DNA of 6,102 nt, taken from NCBI GenBank assembly GCA_946478935.1, contig CAMLEL010000163.1, forward strand, positions 1 through 6,102, written 5' to 3'. Origin of the DNA: an uncultured Armatimonadota bacterium. Its GTDB lineage: Bacteria; Armatimonadota; Fimbriimonadia; Fimbriimonadales; Fimbriimonadaceae. How positions within the stretch are numbered: the stretch's first letter is position 1; every line of letters begins with the position of its first letter. Position numbers and translations under genes: made by a program. This document shows positions 1 through 5,079 of the stretch, in pieces. The notes beneath the pieces were generated by a model. That model was not told the DNA's origin. It did no database searches and was given only the letters and a program-made list of their open reading frames with translations.

Positions 1-183
1 TAAGAGTGCGATTGCGGAGGTCCGCATCGTGAGCATGATCGCTGATTGAGTCTCTTCGCGTCTCAAGGCTTCGAGAAATCCATGAGCCCCTGCACGGTTC
101 ACTAGGGCGGCAAGAGGCAGTGCGATCAGGCCGATCGCCGGGATGGCGGCTATTCCCCAGAGAATTGAACGAGAACCGTTCAC
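1..183 (-). CDS. modB: Molybdate ABC transporter permease ModB (partial, 3' end beyond left edge)
   Basis: The first 61 codons are visible, starting from GTG at 183-181, which overlaps the modA stop as GTGA (4-bp overlap, a usual sign of translational coupling). The peptide begins VNGSRSILWGIAAIPAIGL, giving a hydrophobic first membrane segment at about residues 7-28. It continues with FLEALRREETQSAIMLTMRTS at about 36-56, which fits the ModB/CysW-type permease pattern where a short 'F..AL..P....A..LT..TS' stretch precedes the second helix. ModB forms the inner-membrane channel of the molybdate importer, fed by ModA and driven by ModC, which would be expected next to the left. The call rests on this N-terminal pattern plus position behind modA. 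The EAA loop that would confirm an ABC permease lies outside the window. A sulfate or tungstate permease of the same superfamily is the alternative. Confidence 0.8.
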   Translation of the reverse strand, partial: MNGSRSILWGIAAIPAIGLIALPLAALVNRAGAHGFLEALRREETQSAIMLTMRTSAIALL

Positions 184-932
184 TTTATTCGGATAAATCC
201 GTTCCGCTCGAGAATTCCTTGCCCTTTGCGAGACCTAACCCAATCAACGAGTCGCCTAGCTAACTGAGGTTGGGAGGAACCCTGAAGCGGCGAACCAAAG
301 TAAGTTGCCTCTACGTTCCAAGATTTGGGTATTGGGCGCGAAATGGATTGCTTGGCGACTCGAGCGTCCGTTCGATAGACGATGCCTGCATCGGCTTCAC
401 CAAGGTCAATTCGGGCGACGACCGCGGAAACATTGGGTTCGAAGGATCGGACGTTGGCCATTACCTTCACATGCCAATCTTCCCCGCAAGTGATCTTGGC
501 TTTGTCGAGCGCCTGTCGGGTGTATCGACCCACCGATACCTCTGCTGCCGCCATGCACAAGAGTAATCCGGGAGCGGACAAGGCACGGAGACCACCCACT
601 TTCTTGGCGGCGCGCTTGGAAACCAAGATTGTGAGTTCATTTCGGGCGATTGGCAGGAAGCGATTTTTTGCGATGTGTCGTGTGGTGACCAGTGTTTCCA
701 TCTGCTTGCTGTCTGCGCTGAAGAAGACATCCGCTGGAGCTCCCAGTTGAATTTGCGCTGCAAGTTCTTGCGAGCCGGCATAACTCACGTCAATGCGTAC
801 TTTCGGATTCTCAGACGTAAACTGGCGGGTGATTTCATTCATCGACGCTCGCAACGAGGCGGCAGCGAGCACCGTGAGAGCAACTTGAGGCTGAGCCGAA
901 GCAACCAGAAGCATTCCAAGCATGGCCATCAC
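180..932 (-). CDS. modA: Molybdate-binding periplasmic protein ModA
   Basis: Extracytoplasmic solute-binding protein of the ModA family, which captures molybdate (or tungstate) and delivers it to ModB. The mature N-terminus reads VALTVLAAASLRASMNEI, followed by YAGSQELAAQIQLGAPADV and FFSAD, the classic ModA signature. Predicted oxyanion ligands by family analogy are S27 (in AAASL), S54 (in YAGS) and Y186 (in GIVYRTDA). Length, 250 residues, is normal. GTG at 932 is chosen because AAGG at 944-941 lies 8 bases upstream; ATG at 929 is equally possible. Cleavage after ASA (residue 13) would leave a signal peptide of only 13 residues with no positive charge, which is unusually short. The in-frame upstream codons encode a basic stretch (RAHRTSAK) but hold no ATG, GTG or TTG before a stop at 995-993. 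The gene begins 10 bases after the cytochrome b stop. A perfect Fnr-type box lies 57 bases upstream. Confidence 0.93.
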   Translation of the reverse strand: MMAMLGMLLVASAQPQVALTVLAAASLRASMNEITRQFTSENPKVRIDVSYAGSQELAAQIQLGAPADVFFSADSKQMETLVTTRHIAKNRFLPIARNELTILVSKRAAKKVGGLRALSAPGLLLCMAAAEVSVGRYTRQALDKAKITCGEDWHVKVMANVRSFEPNVSAVVARIDLGEADAGIVYRTDARVAKQSISRPIPKSWNVEATYFGSPLQGSSQPQLARRLVDWVRSRKGQGILERNGFIRIK

Positions 933-940
933 AACAATAA

Positions 941-944
941 CCTT
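941..944 (-). promoter_or_regulatory. Likely ribosome binding site of modA
   Basis: AAGG on the minus strand overlaps the stop codon of the cytochrome gene and lies 8 bases before GTG 932 and 11 before ATG 929. It is a weak but well-placed Shine-Dalgarno match and is the reason GTG 932 is preferred. Confidence 0.45.
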
Positions 945-1974
945 AGCCGACGTACGGTGTGCCCTGCATGGTTGCGGCTTGATTGATTGCGATCAATTTC
1001 CGCTTCTCTTGAGGAGACAAGTCCTGGTGCTCACCGAAGTCCAGATCCAGTTCGCGCATGACCGCCACCAGGTCGTCATGGTGGAGTTTCGATTCGTAGG
1101 GCTGTCCGGACCGAATGCAGATGGCCGGCTCATCCCGCGCGGCTTCTTCCTTGTAGTAGGCCACGCCAAGGTGCGCCGTTCTCTGGATGACGTGGAAGAG
1201 CTTTCCAAACGGCATATAGAGCAGCAGAATCACGACGGTGAAAGCGTGAAGAAGGGAGAGGAATGCGAAATTCGAACCACCCATTAACTTGTAGCTCGCC
1301 GTCAGCATCAGACCGGTGATCGAAACCGCGAACAGCAGGAAGAGCGGAATCAGGTCATGGGCCAAGGACTGGACCGACTGAGCGCCGGACTCGAAGATCC
1401 GGCGATGCATGGCTATACCAACCCCGATGAGCACGAAGAGGGCGCTAAAGTTCAGGCCGTTAAAAAAGAGAAACGCAACGATGCTATCGGGCGGGAAGCT
1501 GAATTGCTTCATTCCCATAAACTCGACGACATAATCCACGCCATTTTGGGCAATACCGAACTGAACCCAACCCCAACTCAATGGGAAAGTAATGGCAAAG
1601 GCGAGCAGGCATCCCCATGCTAAACAAAGGTGGGCCAGCCAGCGACTGTGACTTCGGCGCTCGATGAACTTTTGCGCAATAATGTTGTTCCAAAGCAGGA
1701 CGATGAACTTTCCGATGTTTCGCAGCAGCAGTTTTGGACGCAGAAACAACCTCCAGCCGGCTTTGAAGTATCGCCATGTGGGCGGTCGCTGAATCCACAT
1801 GATGTACCGATACACGATTGCGAACGCCGCAAAGACGGTGGCGGCCGCATATGCTGCCAAAGGTCGATCGAACCTATCGAGTTTCCCTGACCCGAAGTAA
1901 ATACCCGCAAGCACCAGCAAAGCGGCAATCGTGCCGCCCACAAAGGCAATTCCGGGACTCGACCGTTTAGTCAT
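943..1974 (-). CDS. NarI-like membrane cytochrome b (respiratory nitrate reductase gamma-type subunit)
   Basis: An integral membrane protein of 343 residues. Hydrophobic segments lie at about 9-28, 40-61, 84-99 (weaker), 112-137, 164-189, 205-228 and 238-262. Histidines sit at or near helix ends: H109 and H115 (HSRWLAH), H190, H206 (LAHDLIP), H243 (SLLHAF) and H261 (KLFH). This arrangement resembles the NarI/DsrM/HdrE group, where paired helix histidines bind two b hemes and pass quinol electrons to a soluble molybdoenzyme. The family call is from pattern recognition, not alignment. A soluble tail of about 80 residues follows (about 264-343); it holds CIRSGQPYES, possibly a decayed Cys-x-x-Cys-Gly knuckle. 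ATG 1974 is chosen over an upstream TTG at 2001 because GGAGG (1988-1984) lies 9 bases before it. It overlaps the CMD-like gene by 8 bases. The catalytic subunit it would serve is not in the window. Confidence 0.65.
   Translation of the reverse strand: MTKRSSPGIAFVGGTIAALLVLAGIYFGSGKLDRFDRPLAAYAAATVFAAFAIVYRYIMWIQRPPTWRYFKAGWRLFLRPKLLLRNIGKFIVLLWNNIIAQKFIERRSHSRWLAHLCLAWGCLLAFAITFPLSWGWVQFGIAQNGVDYVVEFMGMKQFSFPPDSIVAFLFFNGLNFSALFVLIGVGIAMHRRIFESGAQSVQSLAHDLIPLFLLFAVSITGLMLTASYKLMGGSNFAFLSLLHAFTVVILLLYMPFGKLFHVIQRTAHLGVAYYKEEAARDEPAICIRSGQPYESKLHHDDLVAVMRELDLDFGEHQDLSPQEKRKLIAINQAATMQGTPYVG
983..996 (-). promoter_or_regulatory. Perfect Fnr/Dnr-type operator inside cytochrome b 3' end, upstream of modA
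   Basis: TTGAT-TGCG-ATCAA (plus-strand reading) matches the TTGAT-N4-ATCAA consensus of Fnr/Dnr-family regulators at all ten defined positions. It lies in the last 54 bases of the cytochrome gene, where on the minus strand it encodes part of LIAINQ. Its centre is about 57 bases before the modA start. If it worked as a class II activator site (centre at -41.5), transcription would start near 948, giving a leader of about 16 bases. No convincing -10 hexamer is seen at the expected place. The window's own Crp/Fnr protein has a recognition helix compatible with this half-site. Function is inferred. Confidence 0.5.
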
Positions 1975-2290
1975 CTTGCCAATCCTCCAAAACGTCTTCA
2001 ACCCAAGTCATCCCCGCCATCATCGTCGCAAAGCCCACTGACGTTGTAGCCTGAATGACGGCATGTCGAAGTTCTGCGGGCGTGACGCCAGCCTCCAAGG
2101 CCTTACGCACATTGCTTCGGGCGCCCCCTTCTTGCCTCGCTCCAATCGAAATTCCGAGCTTCACAAGGGCGCACGTTTTGACGTCCAAGGGCCCTGCTGT
2201 CGCAACTGCCCGCCCCAGATCCCCGTATGCCCGGGAAATGTCTGGGTGGTCCGCCATAAACTGCTCAAAGCGTTTCGGGAGTTTGCCCAT
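1967..2290 (-). CDS. Carboxymuconolactone decarboxylase (CMD/AhpD-like) family protein
   Basis: A small helical protein of 107 residues. The core LDVKTCALVKLGISIGARQE (about 34-53) followed by VRKALEAGVTPAELRHAVIQ (61-80) and ATTSVGFATMMAGMTWVEDV (81-100) matches the single-domain CMD fold. AhpD-type peroxidase members carry a Cys-x-x-Cys-x-x-x-His active site in the segment occupied here by ARQEGGARSNVRK. No such motif is present and the only cysteine is C40, so AhpD-like disulfide reductase activity is not expected; real function is unknown. ATG 2290 is preferred because GGA (2299-2297) lies 6 bases before it. The longer GTG start at 2314 has no visible ribosome binding site. It is the first gene of the block running into cytochrome b, modA and modB and overlaps the next start by 8 bases, so it is probably co-expressed with the nitrate/molybdate genes. 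Confidence 0.8.
   Translation of the reverse strand: MGKLPKRFEQFMADHPDISRAYGDLGRAVATAGPLDVKTCALVKLGISIGARQEGGARSNVRKALEAGVTPAELRHAVIQATTSVGFATMMAGMTWVEDVLEDWQDD
1984..1988 (-). promoter_or_regulatory. Strong ribosome binding site deciding the cytochrome b start
   Basis: GGAGG on the minus strand, inside the end of the CMD-like gene, 9 bases before ATG 1974. It is the best Shine-Dalgarno match noticed in the window and argues against the upstream TTG at 2001. Confidence 0.7.
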
Positions 2291-2296
2291 TGTCAA
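2283..2296 (-). promoter_or_regulatory. Imperfect Fnr-like dyad over the CMD gene start
   Basis: On the minus strand TTGAC-AATG-GGCAA differs at one base from the symmetric variant TTGAC-N4-GTCAA and at two from a strict palindrome-independent Fnr consensus outer pattern (TTG...CAA is kept). It covers the ATG at 2290, so a bound protein there would more likely repress the CMD block than activate it. It could be chance, since part of it is coding sequence. Confidence 0.2.
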
Positions 2297-2327
2297 TCCA
2301 GTATCCGTCCCCACTAGTGTAACCGTC

Positions 2328-2343
2328 TATGACCGCGGTCATA
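2328..2343. promoter_or_regulatory. 16-bp perfect palindrome in the divergent mobA/CMD region, likely operator
   Basis: TATGACCGCGGTCATA is identical to its reverse complement over all 16 bases. It lies in the 88-bp gap between the CMD-like start (2290) and the mobA start (2379), centred about 43 bases before mobA and 45 bases before the CMD ATG, so it could control both directions. It does not look like the Fnr box nor like the ModE pattern built on TATAT arms. A TetR-, MarR-, Rrf2- or XRE-type dimer could bind such a site, but no such regulator is encoded here. No nearby T-run follows, so a terminator is unlikely. Confidence 0.5.
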
Positions 2344-2378
2344 TTCATTTGACGAAGTGTTTTGAATAACATCCTCGT

Positions 2379-2954
2379 GTGCAAATCGATGGCGTATTGT
2401 TGACCGGCGGAGCAAGCATCCGGATGGGTCGCGACAAAGGCGGCATACTGATCGACGGGCAGCCGATCGCGGTTCGTATTGCAAATGCACTCGGCGAACA
2501 CTGTCATTCAGTAACTGTGCTCGGCCGCGAGCCATTGCCCGGTTTTAAATTCCTCCGCGACGAACAAGACTATGCCGGCCCACTGGCCACGATTGCCCGA
2601 TTTGATCCCATGGGCGATGCCGTCTTTCTCGCCGCCTGCGATTTGCCAAGATTTGATGGACGCTTGGTACCCGAAATGGCAGCTATGCTCGAAGGTCATG
2701 ACTCAGTGATTCCGATAGTCGCCGGGCACTATCAACCCACTTGTGCTTTGTACACCGCCAAAGCATGGGCTTCGACCAACGACATTCGGGCGGCAGGCTC
2801 CCGAAGCTTGATGGCTTGGCTTGACACAATGGATTGCCGGCCGATAACCACCCAAGAAATATCCAATTGGGGCATCGATCCGCGCGCTTGCCGAGGAGCC
2901 AACACCCCGGAAGAATTAGCGGAACTACTGGCCGAAGATTCAATTGACGAGTGA
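2379..2954 (+). CDS. mobA: Molybdenum cofactor guanylyltransferase MobA
   Basis: MobA joins GMP from GTP to Mo-molybdopterin to give the guanine dinucleotide cofactor used by nitrate reductases and other DMSO-reductase-family enzymes in the cytoplasm. The 191-residue protein, normal for the family, opens with the nucleotide-binding loop LLTGGASIRMGRDKGG (residues 7-22), with K20 as the phosphate-contacting lysine. GPLA (67-70) and the metal-binding CDLP (87-90) follow, then YQPTCALY (118-125) and the C-terminal NTPEEL (175-180). The GTG start at 2379 is forced: a TAA stop at 2367-2369 lies in frame and no other start codon intervenes. No clear ribosome binding site is visible, so translation may be weak. 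It is the only plus-strand gene, diverging from the CMD block and overlapping the regulator gene tail-to-tail by 15 bases. Confidence 0.93.
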   Translation: MQIDGVLLTGGASIRMGRDKGGILIDGQPIAVRIANALGEHCHSVTVLGREPLPGFKFLRDEQDYAGPLATIARFDPMGDAVFLAACDLPRFDGRLVPEMAAMLEGHDSVIPIVAGHYQPTCALYTAKAWASTNDIRAAGSRSLMAWLDTMDCRPITTQEISNWGIDPRACRGANTPEELAELLAEDSIDE

Positions 2955-3668
2955 CTCGCTGAGAGAGGCCGCATCCAAGATCGTAATCATCTGATGGTCA
3001 GTCGCCAAAATCCCTTCCTTTTGCAGTTTGCTCATCACACGAATCGAGGTTTCCACGGTCGTACCGGCCATTTCCGCAAGGTCTTGTCGAGTCAGGGGCA
3101 CGGCAATACGAATTCCGGTTTCCGCGGGAGTGCCGTATGAGTCCGCCAAGATCAGCAAAACAGCGGCAAGGCGCTGCTCGACTCGTCCAGTTGACATTCG
3201 GGCCATCATCTCGTGTGCCTTCCTGAGTCGCGGTGCCAGGCTCCGCAGGAGGTGATCACGCAGATTCAGGTTCGAATTGTAAACCTCCATGAATGCTCGC
3301 GTTGGGATTTTCAGGTACCAAGTGTTGGTCACTGCGATCGCTGAAAGCGGATACTCCCGGCCCTCGATGGCCACCATCAGCCCGAAGCATTGACCTGGCC
3401 CCAGGAGTTCGATTGCGATCTCCGAGCCTTGTGGCGTGCTGCGCGTCATTTTCACAAAGCCAGTGCCAACGACGTCAATGTTCTGCGCTGGAGCCCCGGC
3501 CAGCCAGATAATCTCGCCACGGTCTGCATAGGCCACAAAGCTCTGCTCGGCCAGGTGTTCACGCTCCGAGTCAGTCAGGGCATTCAAGATCGAGCACCCA
3601 TTGAGCACGGAAAGCGCCGTCGGCTTGTCGGGAATCGAGACCATTTCAAGGTCTAGATTACTTGGCAA
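2940..3668 (-). CDS. Crp/Fnr-family transcription regulator (Dnr/NnrR-like)
   Basis: A 242-residue DNA-binding regulator. A cyclic-nucleotide-type sensor domain spans about 20-130 (RGEIIWLAGAP at 50-60, GSEIAIELLGPGQCFGL at 81-97), then a long dimer helix at about 134-160 and a winged helix-turn-helix at 193-220 (LTRQDLAEMAGTTVETSIR). The recognition helix keeps V205, E206 and R210, the Fnr pattern that reads TTGAT half-sites; the serine of Fnr is replaced by I209. Only two cysteines (C25, C94) are present, so an Fnr-type four-cysteine iron-sulfur cluster is impossible, and cAMP-binding residues of Crp are not evident. By family analogy an NO-sensing heme regulator such as Dnr/NnrR is the best guess, fitting the neighbours. 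A TTG start at 3668 is chosen because GGAG lies 7 bases upstream; it overlaps the nnrS-like stop by 11 bases. ATG 3644 has no such site. Confidence 0.85.
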   Translation of the reverse strand: MPSNLDLEMVSIPDKPTALSVLNGCSILNALTDSEREHLAEQSFVAYADRGEIIWLAGAPAQNIDVVGTGFVKMTRSTPQGSEIAIELLGPGQCFGLMVAIEGREYPLSAIAVTNTWYLKIPTRAFMEVYNSNLNLRDHLLRSLAPRLRKAHEMMARMSTGRVEQRLAAVLLILADSYGTPAETGIRIAVPLTRQDLAEMAGTTVETSIRVMSKLQKEGILATDHQMITILDAASLSESLVN

Positions 3669-5073
3669 TACTGAGCTCCAACTTCTTGGTGAGCATCGGA
3701 CGCCCTACGTGATAGGCCCATATACCGAGTGCCACAAGCTCGACGAACCCCGTGACCCCCATTGGCATGAATGCCGCGCTCGAATAGTCCGTAGCGACTT
3801 CCAGTCCGACTCGGGCGGCATTCCCCAAATTCAACAGGAGAAACACGCTCCACAATGGCGCGAGAGACTTCTCTGGAAGATCGTTCATGCGGGCTACTAC
3901 ATGAGACCCAAATCCCAGAATCATTTGGGAGATGAAGCCAACGGTGACAGCGTGACGAACGGCTCCGGTGTACGCGTGTGAAAATGGAGTGCCGATCGCC
4001 CGCAAGTGGATCGGCTCCAAGATCATCATCAGACCCGCGATTCCAAGCCAAACGAATGCGCCTCGGACGAACTTGTGCGAACGTTGGGGCGTTGAAACGG
4101 GTTCGAAGATTCGACTCGCGGCAACCAGAAGAACACCCGCCACCGCGATGAGCAGACCCCCGAGGAAGAACATCGTCTGACTTCCAGCTTGAAACTCATG
4201 ATCGAAGCTCTCCAGCCATCCGAACATCCGTATGACCAATCCCAGGCTCCACAGGAAGAAACCCACCTTGCCTAGCTTCGCGTTGGCCGGTCGTGCTCCA
4301 AAGCATGAATTGAGCTTGACCAGTGAGACTCCAAAAATCATCATCGCAACGAAGCCGAGGAATTGAGCTTCGCGGAGGACTGGGTACCAGCGAGCGATGT
4401 ACAGAATTGAAGTCGTCCGGTCGGCCTGATGTGAATGGGCAAAGACGAAGGGTTCGGCCCACGCCACGATCAAAAACCACGCGAGCGACGCGAAAACAAA
4501 GCGAGACTGCCAAGTTATCACGCCTCCGGAACGATGTCGGTTGAAGCCGATGTTGGCCACAAAGCACGTGACTGCGAAGGCTTGGAGGACGCAGGCAAAG
4601 ATTCCAACCGGTCGCCAGAGGATTGGATTGGAAGTAAGCATCGGTTCCGCCACAAACCGCAAGGCAATGCCGAGTCCCATCGTGACGAGGGATACCCACG
4701 CCATGCGGTGGAAGGCCGCCGCCCGAGCAAGCGATGGAGCGTGCTGCTGCAGAGCAAAACCCATGATGAAGAAGCCGACCCATCCGAACAGTTGAGAGTT
4801 GGCGTGGGCGAGGATATAGGGTGCCCAGGCCGAACTCGTGTAGGTCCCGGTCTTTCCGATACCAAGCAAAGCAATCGCACCAAGCAGACATCCGACCGTC
4901 AGCACGCAGATGACGCCAGCGAGAAAGAACGGGCGATAGACCTCCACGGAAGCCCGATCTGTCGGCTTCGATACGGGAATGGTTTGCGAAATGATTCGGA
5001 GCGATGTCAGCTCACGTACCTTCATAGATCCATCGTGGCGGAGCCTGTCTAGCTCCGCCATGACGGACGTCAT
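3658..5073 (-). CDS. NnrS-like multi-pass membrane protein
   Basis: A very hydrophobic protein of up to 471 residues with about twelve predicted membrane segments from VYRPFFLAGV (46) on. ILAHANSQLFGWVGFFIMGF (87-106) and the C-terminal RHAVTVGFISQMILGFGSHV (373-392) match the NnrS pattern, in which early and late helices carry conserved histidines (here H90, H111, H213, H215, H366, H374, H391). NnrS proteins are heme- and copper-containing membrane proteins linked to denitrification and relief of nitric-oxide stress; exact activity is unclear. A heme-copper-oxidase subunit I relative (NorB/cbb3-like) is less likely because the usual His set is incomplete. It begins 6 bases after the narK stop. 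The start is uncertain: ATG 5073 has no ribosome binding site, and the first 16 codons hold an inverted repeat, so ATG 5025 is an alternative. It is followed by the regulator with an 11-bp overlap. Confidence 0.75.
   Translation of the reverse strand: MTSVMAELDRLRHDGSMKVRELTSLRIISQTIPVSKPTDRASVEVYRPFFLAGVICVLTVGCLLGAIALLGIGKTGTYTSSAWAPYILAHANSQLFGWVGFFIMGFALQQHAPSLARAAAFHRMAWVSLVTMGLGIALRFVAEPMLTSNPILWRPVGIFACVLQAFAVTCFVANIGFNRHRSGGVITWQSRFVFASLAWFLIVAWAEPFVFAHSHQADRTTSILYIARWYPVLREAQFLGFVAMMIFGVSLVKLNSCFGARPANAKLGKVGFFLWSLGLVIRMFGWLESFDHEFQAGSQTMFFLGGLLIAVAGVLLVAASRIFEPVSTPQRSHKFVRGAFVWLGIAGLMMILEPIHLRAIGTPFSHAYTGAVRHAVTVGFISQMILGFGSHVVARMNDLPEKSLAPLWSVFLLLNLGNAARVGLEVATDYSSAAFMPMGVTGFVELVALGIWAYHVGRPMLTKKLELSIAK
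3676..3679 (-). promoter_or_regulatory. Ribosome binding site supporting a TTG start for the regulator
   Basis: GGAG on the minus strand, inside the last codons of the nnrS-like gene, 7 bases before TTG 3668. The later ATG at 3644 has no comparable purine run in front of it. Confidence 0.6.
5036..5060. repeat. 9-bp inverted repeat (hairpin) at the 5' end of the nnrS-like gene
   Basis: TGGCGGAGC (5036-5044) and GCTCCGCCA (5052-5060) are perfect reverse complements separated by 7 bases. It lies 20 bases after the narK stop and just before ATG 5025. No T-run follows on either strand, so it is not a standard terminator. It may control nnrS translation, stabilise narK mRNA, or be a single copy of a dispersed palindromic (REP-like) element. 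If it is non-coding, translation starts at 5025. Confidence 0.5.
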
Positions 5074-5079
5074 ATTGCG

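Noticed and set aside
1975..2001. TTG start at 2001 for the cytochrome b gene
   Set aside because: It would add 9 residues, but GGAGG lies in ideal position before ATG 1974 and not before the TTG.
2328..2343. ModE-type molybdate operator
   Set aside because: ModE sites are built on TATAT-type arms with a spacer; this continuous GC-centred palindrome does not fit.
2349..2354. TTGACG as a -35 box for mobA
   Set aside because: At 16-18 bases downstream there is no AT-rich -10 hexamer, and the start codon would be inside the promoter.
4196..4891. Second minus-strand frame (231 codons) within the nnrS-like gene
   Set aside because: Same strand, different frame; Cys/Arg/Ser-rich peptide without membrane pattern. 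It does not suggest a frameshift because the main frame is intact throughout.
4435..5052. Plus-strand open frame of 205 codons opposite the nnrS-like gene
   Set aside because: Low-complexity charged peptide with no family features, fully inside a well-supported membrane protein gene on the other strand.
5036..5060. Rho-independent terminator after narK
   Set aside because: The stem is good but no run of T follows on the minus strand and the nnrS-like gene begins at or right after it.
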